Assembly (NCBI RefSeq): GCF_050947335.1
Contig: NC_134984.1
Location: 12,195,926-12,259,925, forward strand
Length of the DNA stretch: 64,000 bases
Direction: 5' to 3'
DNA from: Megachile rotundata
Taxonomy: Eukaryota; Arthropoda; Insecta; Hymenoptera; Megachilidae
The position numbers and the translations under genes were made by a program. How positions within the stretch are numbered: the stretch's first letter is position 1; each line of letters starts with the position of its first letter. Of this stretch, positions 1 to 13,200 are shown piece after piece. The notes beneath the pieces were generated by a model that was not told the origin of the DNA, searched no databases, and was given only the letters and a program-made list of their open reading frames with translations.

Positions 1-240
1 TACCAAGCTTGAAAATTCCGACGCGTGAAATTACCAAGCTTGAAAATGTTAACGCGTGGAATTACCAAGATAATCCCTGCGCGCCAAACTACAACATGTA
101 GAAATACAAAGCGATGCAAAACTATATTGAACACAGAAGTAGAAATCATCGCGAAATCACAACGCACAAAAATAAACCTTGTGCAATTACAACCCACAAT
201 ACATCCCACAGATCCAAAATTCTCCCTAACCAAATGAACA
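1..240 (-). repeat. Edge of an ACGCGT minisatellite, antisense copy
   Basis: The first 90 bases repeat a unit around 'accaagcttgaaaat' and 'acgcgtggaattacca'. The reverse complement of the second piece (gtaattccacgcgt) is the core of the array at 62.0-62.45 kb, so this looks like the same family in opposite orientation, cut by the window edge. From 90 to 240 the repeat decays into A-rich sequence. No coding signal is seen. Confidence 0.55.
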
Positions 241-1689
241 AAGAAAGAAACCGAGAGGCACGTACGAAAAGGAAAGAACGATGTTGAAAAGGGAGACACA
301 GAAAGTAGGCGAGAAGGTGGTCGGAGGAAAAGTGAAGGATGAAGAGATAAGTAGCGGAAGATAAGAGGAATCACGGCCGGTCGAAGTCCTACCGAAAACG
401 AATTCGGTTTTACTTTTGGCCGCGCCTTCGTCGGCCGTACAACGGTGCTTTTACGCACCTGTGTACACGCATAGACCCGTGCATAGTGGTCCACGTGTAA
501 ACGTGTGTTCACGTATTCATGGTTTTACGACCGTTTGGTCGTGTCGTACCTGTACGGTACCTCGGTTATACACAAGCCTATGTACAGTTAGGCGAGTGAC
601 GCGGTTCGGTTTCAACGTCGGTACGTGGCGATATGCAGGGACGGACGGATCGATTCTTCCTCTACTTTGCCATTCATTTTGCCAACTTTGCAAATTATTT
701 CTTTCATTCAAAATTTCATCCTACACAGAATTTTCAAATAATCGATATCACGTGTCTGAATGAAACTTTTTATATGAAAGCAAATCATTTTAGCCCACTT
801 TTACGTGTCATGAAGTTGAATCTTGTACAACAGACATTGTACAAAATAACCTCGTCAAATATGAAGTTCTTCTGTAAATGAAGGGTTGTTAAAAGCATGA
901 ATAAGCGTCCCGGGTGTCCCTCGAACTTGAGGAAGCGTTTCACCTGCGCAGGAAAGAAAAAGAGCTCGAACGAGGAAACGTATACCTCGTTTAGGAAGAT
1001 TTTCGCGCATACCTGAGAGCACGATGCGTTAAAGGTTCATTCACCTTACGAACACTGTCCCCGGTCCGTCCCTGTCTGTGAAAGAACATACGTGTTGCGT
1101 ATAGAGAGGAATATAGGCGTAAAAGAGGGGAAAGAGAGGCGGAGAAAGAGAGAGGAGAAGAGGTCCTCCCCTATGGTGGTATCGGAACCTCGTTACTCAG
1201 CGCACCATGCCTATGGTGTGGTCCAAGTCCAAGTCCAAGTAGACCTCCAAGTGGGACAACGACCGGCAGAGACCTTCTTTCAGATCCGTGGCGAGAGAGA
1301 ATGGAAGGTGGCAGTGAACGAGGAGAAAGAAGGACGAGAAGCGAGGCGAAAGGAGGAGGAAGAGGAGGGCGATCGCGAACTCACTTCGCTAATTCACTTG
1401 CTCGTTGCTTTTCCGGTTTACATTTTGCTACCAGCCGAGAGTACGTCGGCCTTTTAAAGCCGCGCCGGAAACGGGACTTTGATTTTCGCGTTTAATCAAA
1501 CCATCGACTCGTTCTTCTTACTTTAATTAGAGATATTAGGTCGTTAAATATGGATCCTGATAAATGGAACGTTAACTAAAAAGATTTATAGTACGATTCC
1601 CTCTTTCAGTCGTCGTTGACCGTCGTTGATGATCATCGGGACGTTTTGATATGCGAAAAAGGGATGTGAAGTCGTTGGAAATATTGAAA
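241..1689. other. Intergenic, no gene recognised; purine-rich patch
   Basis: Short open frames here show no family resemblance. Around 400-650 the sequence is CpG-rich with many 'gtac/acgtgt' words. From about 1110 to 1380 it is strongly purine-rich (GAGAGG, AAGGAGG runs) with a small GTCCAA tandem near 1221-1240. Nothing further can be assigned. Confidence 0.5.
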
Positions 1690-1985
1690 TATGAACTCTG
1701 TCAGATATTTGGAAAATTTGAAAACTTAGCTGATTTGGAACATTTGGGAATATTCATTGATGAACACTTTGGAACTTAAGAAATTTTTACATGTAACAAT
1801 ATGAACATTTAGGCATTTAGAAAATTTTTAAATGTAACAGTATGAACATCCTAGCACTTTAGAAATTTTGAAATGTAGCAATATGAAGATTCTGAAATTT
1901 GAGAAATTTGTAAATATAGCAATACAAACACTTAGGAAACTTATAAATATAATACAAAAATTGAACATAATATAATACAATACAG
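1690..1985. repeat. Degenerate tandem repeat of about 45 bp, AT-rich
   Basis: Diverged copies of a unit with the words 'aatatgaacat', 'ttagaaatttt' and 'aaatgtaacaat' follow one another six or so times, each about 45 bp. The AT-rich tract to 2900 contains similar but weaker words (for example 'ttctacatttttaaat'). Confidence 0.6.
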
Positions 1986-4519
1986 AAATTATAACAACAC
2001 AAAAAATTGTAAATATACATTTCTAAAAATTTCAAGTACCAAATTTAAAATTACACAAATTCCAAAATTTTTAAATCAGAAAAATGTACAAAATTCTAAA
2101 GATACTCGAGGAATGTAGAAATATAGAAATGTGAAGAGATTTGAAAAAATTTCTAAAAAGGAACTATCCACAGTGAATAGGCTTGAGATAAGGGTAGAGT
2201 AAGTCAGAAACCTTAGGCTAAGATAAAGGGCGTTTCTGGTCGTATAACAAAAGAAATAAAGTTTACTGTAAGATCAGTGGAGTAACAGCACTTTCTACAA
2301 AAAGCTTAAACGCAACATGTCCCGGTTCAAAGCCTTAAGGGTCATCGACCCCACCATCGCGTTGGCAAAGCATCGACCTTCTTACAAACGTCCAGACCTT
2401 TCTTAACTATCGAGAACACGAAACGAATGTTCGATTCGACTCTGCGAATTTCCTACTTACTAACAATTCTGATATTCTTTCGAATTTGTGTCATTAGGAA
2501 TTACATTTTCTAACTACGTTGCAATTTTTTAAATTTATTTTAACATTCTTGTTGAAATTAAAAATCTACAAATTATTTGCTGAGTTCTTAAATTTTTCAC
2601 TGTCAAGTTTCTACATTTTTAAATATCTTAATTTTATTTTCACATTTTTTAATTCTTAAATATTTTTATTGTTTGTTGTTCAAGTTTCTATTTGTCTGTA
2701 GTGACATTTTATTTTGAAATTTTTTAAATATTCTAATTTTGTCATCTTCAAGTTTATAAATTTCTAAATGTTCATTACTATTTTTTCAAGTTTCTATATA
2801 TGCATTATTTTATTTTGATATTTTGAAATTTTTATATTACTACACTTTCTAATTGTTAAATTGAATTTGAAAGGTTAAACTGTTAAATGTGTACATTTTT
2901 AAATTTTACAATGAACAGTTTAAAAATTCACAAACTTTACAATGAACAATTTAAAAATTCACAAACTTTGAAACTTGAAATGATACCTTGAGAACCTGAA
3001 GAACTCGAAAATTCAAAAAATGACACATACGTGATTCAGCTTTTAAGCATAAAATTCTCACAGAATATAACAGTTAAACCAAGTAAACTGATTAAGCGAA
3101 AAACCTTAAAAAGAGCGGCATTAAAAAAGTAAAGAACGTTTGTTGAATTTAAAGGAATTCCTCTCGAATTCGGAGTGAGTATACGTAAAATTTCGTAAAC
3201 AGCAAAAAGGAACGATTCGTTCTAGACAAATTTCTGTCCGTTATTCCTGGAAAACGGTGCGTGTTTATCACACCGATTGCGTGTACACGCACGGGCTCGT
3301 GTGGCCCGTTATTCTGTCTAAAGTAACAGTTACGAGTATGCCTGCGAGAGTTAAAGGTGCCTTGCACCATGGAACGCTTGGATTCCGAATGGACTCCATG
3401 GAAAACGGCATTTCCGGTTCACATTCGCCGATTAGAAACTTGACGTCCAACGCTGGACGAGCCGAACTTCCGATGCTCGTTTTACGAGGACAAAGCCAAC
3501 GGGGAACCTTTAATTTCCCTTTCGATCGAGGCTGAAAGGTATGTACCTAACATCGGTCGATAGGGTAACGGTGCATCCTGGAAACAATGTTGCTTTCGAT
3601 ATTTATCCTTTAAAAAGTCTGTTACTTTCGATGACTTTCTTATAAAAAAATTACTCGGAGATATTTCGTGTAAAAAATTTGAAACATCTCGAATTGTTTC
3701 TGTCATTGTACCGCAAGTAGAACGTTCCCAGCAATCTACGCAAAAGAAAAATATATGCATTCATGCACAACTTGTGCGAATAATCCTGAAATACAATTCG
3801 TCATAAAATTAACGTTCGCTTGGAGCTTTTTCAAAAATGCTTCAACTCCAAACTTTTAATAAAATATCAATTATCGCTGTTCAGGAAAAACCGTTCCTGT
3901 AAAATGGAGCTCAAAATCGGTACGAGAGAAAGGAGCGAGAAAATTCGCAGGAGAAAAAAAGGGCAAGCAATTCGGAAATCGTGCGATCTCGAGCGACGAT
4001 GATTCCCGAGAGAAGCGGCTCGTACCGAAGGAAATTAATATATCTGGTACAGTCGTTCCTCCGAGGAGGGAAAAGATCGACGACCCGGGAACGTATCTGG
4101 GTTAGTAGTCGACGGCGATTCACGCGGAAACTTCTTTCGCTAGGTGATCTGGCCCCGTGGAAATTCGCAAGGTGACTCGCGATTATGCTCCTCGAAAAAG
4201 TGAAATTTCGGATGAGCCATACTACGGCTACGCTGTTACCTCCGACGAAATTTCGTCGCACGAATTCATCGCCGAGGGTCATTGTCCTCGCCCACATACC
4301 TCTTCGAGTAGTCATTCTCCGGACGGTGTTGCAAAACAACCTCGATGACAAACTCATCGAGACGCGTTAAACAATTTATTGATTTTTAAATCGACGAATA
4401 AAAGAGTGCTTTTTGAATTTTGTTAAAATTTTAGTTTGCGTCTGAGAGAATATTGGCAATTTTTATTTGTTTGTTTTCGGTAAAAATTTGTGGGTGGTAG
4501 TGATCCTCGCGCTATATAG
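1986..4519. other. Intergenic, AT-rich then mixed; no gene recognised
   Basis: 1986-3130 is very AT-rich low-complexity sequence. 3130-4500 is more balanced and has several short overlapping open frames on both strands without domain motifs or convincing splice structure. I see no supportable gene. Confidence 0.45.
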
Positions 4520-5290
4520 CCGTGAGTTAAGTTATGTTACGTGTTAGATCGCCATATGCTATTATAGTCTCGTGTTACATAGCCTCGCATTATATTGCTA
4601 TTTGTTATATAGGCTTGCATTATATTGCCACTTATTATATAGCCTCGCGTTATATTGCCATTTACTATATACTCTCGTGTTATATTGCCACTTCTTATAC
4701 AGTCACGCATTGCATTTTACACGTTAGATCGCCACTTGTTATATTGGCACTTGCCATATAGCCGCGCGTTATATTGCCATTTACTATATACTGTCGTGTT
4801 ATGTTGCCACTTCTTATACAATCACGCATTGCATTTTTACACGTTAGATCGCCACTTGTTATATTGGCACTTGTCATAAAGCCGCGCGGTATATTGCCAT
4901 TTACTATATACTGTCGTGTTATATTGCCACTTCTTATACAATCACGTATTGCATTTTTACACGTTAGATCGCCACTTGTTATATTGGCACTTGTCATATA
5001 GCCTCGCGTTATATTGCCATTTACTATATACTGTCGTGTTATATTGCCACTTGTTATTCAATCACGCATTGTCTTTTTACGCGTTAGATCGTCACGTGTT
5101 ACATAGCCATGCATTGAATTCGCACATGCTATATAGCCACGTATTAAATAGCATATTCCAATAGAATTAAATTAAATAGCATAAATAGTATTTCCACGCA
5201 TTCAGTTTCTGTTTATTGTATATCTACACGTTAGATCACCATGCGCTATATAGCCATTAGTTATATAGCCACGCATTGTATTTCCACCTA
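4520..5290. repeat. Higher-order minisatellite, 120-bp unit from about 22-bp monomers
   Basis: The basic word is 'tatagccacgcgttatattgccact' with variants, about 20-24 bp long. Between about 4660 and 5080 the monomers are organised into a 120-bp higher-order unit that recurs nearly perfectly: the string 'acacgttagatcgccact' starts near 4719, 4839 and 4959. Copies become diverged on both sides. Small open frames through the array are by-products of the repeat. Related monomers occur at 12.6-13.2 kb. Confidence 0.85.
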
Positions 5291-8239
5291 TTTCTAATGT
5301 TGTATTGCAATTCTTCGTGTTCTCTCCTATTGTACATCCAATACGTTGTATTCCAACTCATTATTTGCAACGCGCTGCATTTCTTCCTATCATATTTCAA
5401 AAGCGTTGTATTAGCAAGAACCGAATGCGTTGTACACGATATAACCAATAACTGTTCACAACCTGCAATCGACATAATATGTTCCGCTACAATTTTAGCC
5501 GATCAAAAACTACAAAAAAACTGGAAATATCATGTGACTTTCGCCGAAAACAATCGCCATTTCTGTCCGCACGAACGAACGAATTTAATTATTTTCAAAT
5601 TTCCGTGGAAAGTAGTGATATCACTGGTCACACGGTCGGATTAAAAGCATGCCGTTAAATTTCGCACGCATCGCGGGATTAAAACGGAATTATATTTTAT
5701 TTCGACGAAAAAGGGGAAGGGGTAAGGTCGGAAACACGACAACGACCGCGCCGAACAAAGACAATAGAGGAGAAGGATGACCGATAAAGCCTCTATTATC
5801 GGCATACATTTAATTCTATCGGCGCAGAGATATTCCCACCGAATTACGAATAAATCACAGCTGGCACGATATTCTATTAATTTCAGGAACAGCGCCAAGT
5901 GAATTATTGCGAGTCGATACACTGCAATGCCCCGCAGTAAACACTTTTTCCTGGGTCACCAAGTACATTGTACACAATTTGCATACACCCCATTTGTGAC
6001 ACACCCTTTGATTACTCGTTTATTTCATTTCGTTAGTCTTTCCATTCTTTTTAAGTCTCAAACAGTGCATACTCCTTTTAATCTTGTTTATCGCGCCAAG
6101 TAATGACGTTCATGGATCTAAAATTTAACGAGCTCGTTCCACGATTCTGATTAGACTGCAACTTCTCTATTTACCGAACGACTAAGTTTTTCATAATTAC
6201 AGAAATATAATAAAGAAGCGCGGTAAATTTAAATTCACATAACAAGGAGATACATTCAGATTGAACTAACCAATTGCTCCCTGATTCTGAATATACTGAT
6301 ATACACTGTGCCTCAGAAAATAGGATTTATCACATGTTCTGATATACGAAACAAGATAAATATGAACATTGTAACACAGAGGTTAATAGTAACTCCGCAA
6401 CTGTTTCGTAACAAGTCGAAGGATCGTTGTCTTTTGAAACACCCTGTAGGCAAACAATGTTCACGGTGAACGGCCGTCAACGACGGAAGAGAACCGATGG
6501 TATATTATCTCACGGTGGGAATCAGTCTTTTGTGCGTGGCAGATTTCGTTCACGTAACCTTGCAGATGGAATCGAGACCGGTCTTCAGGATTAGGATCCG
6601 AGTGGGTTCGACGACCCGTAGTATTCCTCTGTTACGAGGTGTCGATGGTCTTCGGAGTTAACTCGCTATATACGCTCCTAGGAAGGAAAAAAAACGAAAC
6701 CGCTCATTTGGCCAAAACGACGGGGTTACCGATCTCGGATGACCATGAACGATACACGAATTCCAACTATACTTAATACCTTTCACAACGTCGAGTAATT
6801 TCCAGGACATTCCGTTAATCCGAAATAGATTTTTGACAAGAAGACAAATTCAAATAGAAACAGAAACAAGTAGAAATAAATTGTTAACGAACATGTTCGT
6901 TACTTTTATGACACCGCTGTTTTATAATTGTATCATAGTAGACTCTCCTTATTTTACCCCCGTCATATATTGCCACGAGTAGTGTTTCATTAAATTGCCT
7001 CGTACATGTTATACGCCTTTTTCAAAATTTCGATAGTTGTAATAAGACAACAGGTTTGAGATTCACCTGTGATGCGAAAGCCCCGACAAAAAGTCGTTCC
7101 GAGAAGTTGTTTCGAGATCATTCACATACGCAGCGAATGGAAGGTAAATAAATTGTCGAAGAAAGAAAATCATTAAGGCTTTAGATTGTAGACCAGTCTG
7201 GATCGATTTGGGCCGGTTTACATTCATGCGCTCGGTACGTGATCGGTGTATGCAGCGAGCCGTGAATGGGAAAAGAGGAGGGTGGTAGTGTAGGTAAAGG
7301 GTGGCGTTGGGGTTAAATGCACGTCCCCGTGAAGGGGTTGCGAGAGGACAACGGACGAAGAGAAAATCGTGTGAGAGGGACGCACCGTGGAAAAAGCACA
7401 TACTCAAAGGAGGTGTAAACAAGGACGGGGAGAAAAACACCGCAGGATTTTTGTAGACGCGACCCCAGTCTGGCTCGAAAATTTACCAGACCAGAAGAAA
7501 CTGTCCTTCGATCGTCGTACTACTTAATTATTTTCAGACCATATCGATCTCTTGCAACGTAAACGTACAGTTATTTATAAATTTTCTCTTACGAGACTAG
7601 ATATTCGTTTTCGTATCATAGTTAGGATAGCAATGTTTGCAAATTTCGTTTTATCACAATTTGACACATAGGCGTGGAACAAAGTTACTTCTTCAGAAAC
7701 GTTCTTTCAAATTCTATTTTTATTGTGCAAACAAAATTATAAATTTAATGGATACCACAATTGTCTGTTATTGACTTGCTACTATTTACTGATGCAGCAT
7801 GTTTCATGTCTGAACTCAATTTATAATTTATAAAATTCGTTGAAATAAAATAACAGGAAATTTTACCGTGATCCGTCACATAGGATTTATTTGAACAATA
7901 AAATTTGAAGCTGAATAACAATGATAAGAAGCTAATAATTTATTAAAAAGTATTCATAAAACATTGAAGTAATAAAGAATATCGAGTTTGATAAGCAGAA
8001 TCGATAATGAAGACAAATAATAAAATTGCATCGAAAATGTTTCTACGACTTCATGCACCACGCACTCGACAGCGTGCAAGAGGGTAAAAAAGCTACTGTT
8101 CTTAGATCATTCGCTCAGCCCACCCCCTATCGATTCTCCGCGTTACATAAACCACAGTCGGTGAAACCATCGTCTTAAACAGCGTCGAATTCCTTCAACT
8201 GCCCGAGCGCATCCCATGAAGCAGACAACCCTCCGAAAC
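5291..8239. other. Intergenic, no gene recognised
   Basis: Unique-looking AT-rich sequence. Open frames on both strands are short and lack recognisable motifs. 7060-7440 is GC-richer, with a 125-codon frame on the minus strand that shows no domain and is probably chance. Confidence 0.45.
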
Positions 8240-9709
8240 ACGGCGAACCCTAACCTACCGCACTCCCTTTGGTTCCGCCACCCTCCCTAAAAAACAAGCT
8301 CCTTATCTTCCGGAGAAGTTACCGAAAGAATTAAACTCGGCAAGCGATCGGCGCATGCACCCGTCCATCGTGTACATCGACGAACAGAGACAGTAACCGA
8401 CGACAGCGCGTAGAATCCAAGAAAGACAACAAGAAACACGGTTGCACGTGGAGGAGGGGTTGCAAGGGGGTGTAACGAGAGCGTGTTCGATAAAGAGGGA
8501 AAGGAAGAGAGCGCGAGGAGGACGAACGAGGGAAATGCACGCGAGAGGAAAAGAGGAGGAGAAAAGAGCGAGCTGACGCGATGAACGAGAGGGTTGAACG
8601 AGGACAGGAGCCAGGGTGAAAGAGGGTGGGAGAGAACCTCTGCTGGCAACGGGTCGATCGAAAGCGCAGCGCAGAGAAATGCACCACCTCTGCTCTGGTC
8701 TGGCAGCTTTGCTGGCACACCACCACGTTCCTCTTGGTTGAACAGAGACAGAGGGATGCAGAAAGAGAGGGACAACCGAGCGACCAATACCAAAGCAGGG
8801 AGAGAACGAGCCAAGCCGACTCGCGTTGGGCTAGGTCAGGTCTACCCGAGTTTCGCACACTGGTCTGCGTGTGCCATCCAAAGCGAACCACCGAAGGCGG
8901 AGACCACCCTCGAGGAAAAGGGTTGAAACGCGAAATCGTGGTACGGTGTGCCGGTGGTGGTTGATTTTTTATCCCACGCTGAATTTTGTTTAAAAAATAC
9001 AGGGAGAATCGATCGAGTTGCGATCGCTGCACCTTCGTTTCTCATTCGACGGCGTGCTTATTTGGACTATGTCAGAGAGGAAAGGGTGAAAACCAGTAGA
9101 ATGTTGTCGCGAAGAAAAAGAGGGTGCTCCGACGAAAGAAGGTGAAGTGCGTCGAAGTGGTGTGTTCGAGAAGGAGTACCAGTGCTTCCTCGCGAAGTTT
9201 TTTTTATTCTGGCGTTGATCAAAACAGAGGAGAAAAAAGGGGTGGTAGCGTCGCTCGCCAGGCTACGCGATATAGTTGTTGATAAACAACGAAGAGAAGG
9301 GAGAGAGTGTCAGCGGTTTGATTCGGTTCGGGTGCAACGGCAGCGCAGATAGCAATTTCCTTTTCTCCGATGTCCTGATAATCGATAAGCGTGGGTTATA
9401 GGTGGCAGAGGACCGCCTAGGGCCGGCAGCGATCGGCCTTATCGACGTCCAAATTTCCCCTCCTGCCTAACGGACACTTTCAAATAAATGTTGAGAAACG
9501 ACGACGATTTTCATCCCTCAACGCGAGGCCAACCGTGGCTCCCGGGTGCACGCAGGCTCGTCGGGATGCCGATCTCCCTGCGGAATCACAGGATCACGTA
9601 AAACGCTGCCGGCGAACCAGCCGCTTTTTTCGAATATCCTCTTCTAGGATCGCCGAACGGAAGCTAAGACTGCGAACCGGTGCTCTACGATTTCGATGCA
9701 CCAAAAGGC
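8240..9709 (+). promoter_or_regulatory. Probable promoter and 5' leader exon of Blimp-1
   Basis: This tract is markedly more CpG- and purine-rich than its surroundings, with GAGA-type runs around 8480-8640. It ends at a near-consensus donor: exon ...CCAAAAGGC followed by GTGAGT, the GT being at 9710-9711. The next clear acceptor on the same strand is at 13343-13344, seven bases before the Blimp-1 ATG, so the simplest reading is a noncoding first exon spliced to the exon starting at 13345. Short upstream ORFs lie in it, for example at 9488 (ATGTTGAGA) and 9535. The transcription start was not located. Long minus-strand frames here have no domain and are treated as compositional. The assignment is inference from position and splice signals. 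Confidence 0.45.
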
Positions 9710-10956
9710 GTGAGTAACTGCATCATAACGATCCGCGAGAAAGAAAGAGAAAACGAAAGCTGACTCGGTAGTTTGTTCGCTTTGAAATATCGACCGTGTG
9801 GGTCCTCCGTTTTCGAGGATATTTTGTTCGTTGCATATTTCTTTTTCTCTACCTTTTTTTCCAATATCATATTTCTGATATACTTCCCGATTTCAAAGAT
9901 TTTCAAAGTTCATCTTCCTTTTAGCTGAAGTATCAATTCCCGAAATTGGGAAAAATTGAACGTTCTGTCGATTCTTCGATCCTTGAGAGGACCTGTCAGC
10001 GACATTTTTCATTTTCCATATTCACCCTGATAGGGTCGTTCCTCGGATAAACTCTTTTTAAAATTGGTTTACTATAAAATAAATAAATGTCACAACTCGT
10101 AAATGTGTAGAAATAAATTTTTATCCTTCAATAAATTTTTGTAATATCATTTTTCTATTATGTGACAGTTTTTCGTTAACAGATTTGCGTGTTTTATTTG
10201 AAGGGTCTTAATATACGTTTTTAGATTTGGGACACGATCGTCGTTCAAAGATTAAAGAGTCCTTCAGAATGCTTTAATCTAGCGTTCTAAGATTTTAAAG
10301 GGTTCAAAACTTTCTAGTGATCATTATTCAACCCTTTCGAACCGAAACTGAATTTTATAAAATAATTAAAACGTTGCTTTCCGGATTGAAATCATGATAA
10401 TGACTATTTCTTAATGCTTAACCTTCAAGAATCAATAAGAGATTCCTTTCTTATTATGTAACCAATTCATTCAAATAATTCATCCACAAAAGAATGAACG
10501 AATTCAACATTCTTATTGATAGATTCACTCATCATGCCAATAATAATAAATCATTTAAATTTTACAACGTGTCGTAATTGATTTTAACAAAAATTGAAGG
10601 GTGTCAGAAAGGGAGTCTGCTTAAACACGTAACGCTTTTAAAAATTTAATAAGTAAGATTCAAGGAACGTATTGAAAACGATCGATAGGGAGAGAGGAAT
10701 GGCGACGAAAAAAAATGCTAAAAATGCAAATGAAGAGGGGGTTGAAAATCAAAAAGTTACGTGAAAAGTGAACTAGCAGAAAGCAGGTAGCGTGCGCGAT
10801 TTCCACGGAAATGGAAATTCAACGAGTAGCGAAAACCCCTGGTGGCAGGGTGGGTGGACGATGTGGGAGAGGGTGGTGTGCGGGAGGGTTGGACTTCAGA
10901 GTTTATGCCCTGTCCCCCTCCCTCTCCACCCCTGCAGTCGATCAATGCGTGGACGG

Positions 10957-10970
10957 GTTTCACTTTCGCG
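10957..10970 (-). promoter_or_regulatory. Near-match to Blimp-1/IRF-type site
   Basis: On the minus strand it reads CCGCGAAAGTGAAA. This matches 10 of 11 positions of the PRDM1 consensus (A/C)AG(T/C)GAAAG(T/C)(G/T), with a mismatch at position two, and contains the GAAANNGAAA spacing seen in IRF elements. It lies in the GC-rich island of the probable Blimp-1 leader intron. Function is inferred only. Confidence 0.3.
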
Positions 10971-12594
10971 GTGTTAAAGTGTTGCACCATCGTTGATCGT
11001 GGAACAAGGAGGAATCATGATTTTTGCGTATCGCAATCACAGGGGATGAACCCTCTTGTTATACGGCATACTCAATATTGACACGATTTTTTAGACTACT
11101 CTGAAAAATATAAAATCGATCTTCGACAAATTACATAAATCTTTTTATTCTCGAAAACACATTTTTTAAATTACATCATTTTTTTTAGTATTGACACTTG
11201 ATCAAATTAGAAAATTTCTTCTTATTTTTTTAATGGAATTCTTTAAATGGCATCACTTCTTATATTATTTTCATTTTTGTTTCGAAGCTCGGATTTCAAC
11301 CCCATATGTTCGATTCCGATTTTTGTTAGATTTCAAGACTGGCTTTTAATGTACTTTTGAATGATTTTATTATAACCGAATTTTAGTAACAAATATGGAA
11401 AAAGTTGACCTCCGAGAAATAAAAAGAGATAAGAAAGTGACGTTGAAAGACAGAATGCAGGGACACTGCAACACGCGCTGCTTCTCTTTTATAAAACGTT
11501 TCGAAGTTAATGGCTGGAGTTATTGATCGTATATCGATTTACCGGAATCTCAACTATTTATAACGCTCTCTGCGTTGTCGGGCGTCATTATACATGATCT
11601 TCTAACAATATCGCGATTTCCTTGTTTTCTCTTTTATCCGTGAATGGAAATGTTCGTAACGTGGGAATCGTCAAAGGCTTCTTTAATTAATGATCCATGC
11701 GTATTTCTCTTTCTAACTTTTGGTCTTCTTCCCTTGTCTTTAATTATGACTGACAAAAATATCTCAATGATATTTCTTTATAAATATTTCCCTTGGTAAT
11801 TTATAGACGACGATATAGAAAAAAAGTATGTGAATATTTATAATAGTTCCATAATTAAATTATTATGATCAATGATACACAAATTAATTTGTGCACGTAA
11901 ATTGCCTTAACAAAGACGTTCTTATATGAATAGGAAATTATACTGTTACAACAGCGAAGTCTTGTAAAGGGTGATTAACTTAAGTAATTTAAGAAGTATT
12001 TTTAAACGGAGTGCTTAATACAGAGTAATTAGTGCTACTGTAACTTGATTACAGAGAGAGTGCCTCTTACGTTCCAATGCGCAATGGGTCGCAGTCAAAG
12101 GGTTAAATTCCTTCACGCAGAACCTTGTTACCGAAACTTCGCTAAAAAAATTTGTTAAATAACTTCTCCTTCCTCCGAGCGAATCGATGAAAGATAGAAC
12201 GAAAAGTAAACTCATTTAACTTTAAACGTTTCAACTGTTTTTATAATTCTTCTCAAACATTTAATTATTATTTAGAATCTAATTGTTGATAATTACTGCT
12301 TTTCACTAGATAAGATACTACGTATTAAAAATATATTAAGATGCGAGATGGAAAAGATAATTTTAATAGAAAAATTGCGGGGTAGTAAGATATAATTCTA
12401 TAGAGATTGCAGAGATACTACACATATGTAGAGACACTACACATATGTGGAGATACTATACTGATACAACACATATACTGCTTAGTGTGTTTCAAATCGT
12501 ATTGTACGTATGTTACATACTGCTATGTTACAATTAAGTATGTTTTAATTTATTGTTACACAAGTTTCTTTACTTAAAAGTTTAGTATGACCAA

Positions 12595-13200
12595 CTGCTA
12601 TATTGCCACGCGTTATATAATCAAACGCACCGTCATGTACGCTGCATGCGTGTATTTCTCACGCGTTGTTTTCTCATACCCTGCATTTCTCATACGTTGT
12701 ACAGCCAAGTGTTATGTTACCACGCGTTGTATAATCAACTGTTGTATCCCCACGCGTTATATGACAAAATGTTACATTTTCCACGCGGTGTATTTCTTAC
12801 GTTGTATGTCGCATATGTTATATGATAAAGTGACATATTACCACACGTATAATCAAGTACTTTATTTTACACGTTGCATAATCAAATGTTATATTTTCCG
12901 TTGTATGACAAAGTATATTTTCCACGCGTTGTCATACCTTGTACGACAAAGTATTATATTTTTCGTTGTAGGACAAATCATATTTTGATTGTTGTATCAA
13001 AGTATATTAACGCGTTGTACAACAAAGTATATTTTCCACACGATAAAATGATACACGCATTTCACACGCGTTGTATTTCTCACGCGTAATATTTCCCACA
13101 CGTTGTAGAAGCTTTATAGCAAGTGTTGTATCACAAGGTATTATATTTCAACGCATTAAACCCCCACGCGTTAGATCGTCACGCATCGGGCGATACATGA
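12595..13200. repeat. Degenerate ACGCGTTGTAT minisatellite
   Basis: Loosely spaced copies of '(c)cacgcgttgtat' and 'tatgacaaagt' alternate, with unit length about 30-45 bp and heavy divergence. The monomer clearly resembles those at 4.5-5.3 kb and 62.0-62.45 kb. It ends about 150 bp before the first coding exon of Blimp-1. Confidence 0.75.

Noticed and set aside
6436..6450. 'acaccctgta' here and 'tacagggtg' at about 14684 and 58171 as mariner-like terminal repeats
   Set aside because: Words too short, no inverted partner or transposase remnant found nearby; common by chance.
8287..9032. Two long overlapping minus-strand frames (175 and 233 codons)
   Set aside because: Ser/Leu/Arg/Phe-rich products without motifs, overlapping each other in different frames over purine-rich DNA; the strand asymmetry removes stop codons. 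Treated as leader/promoter composition.
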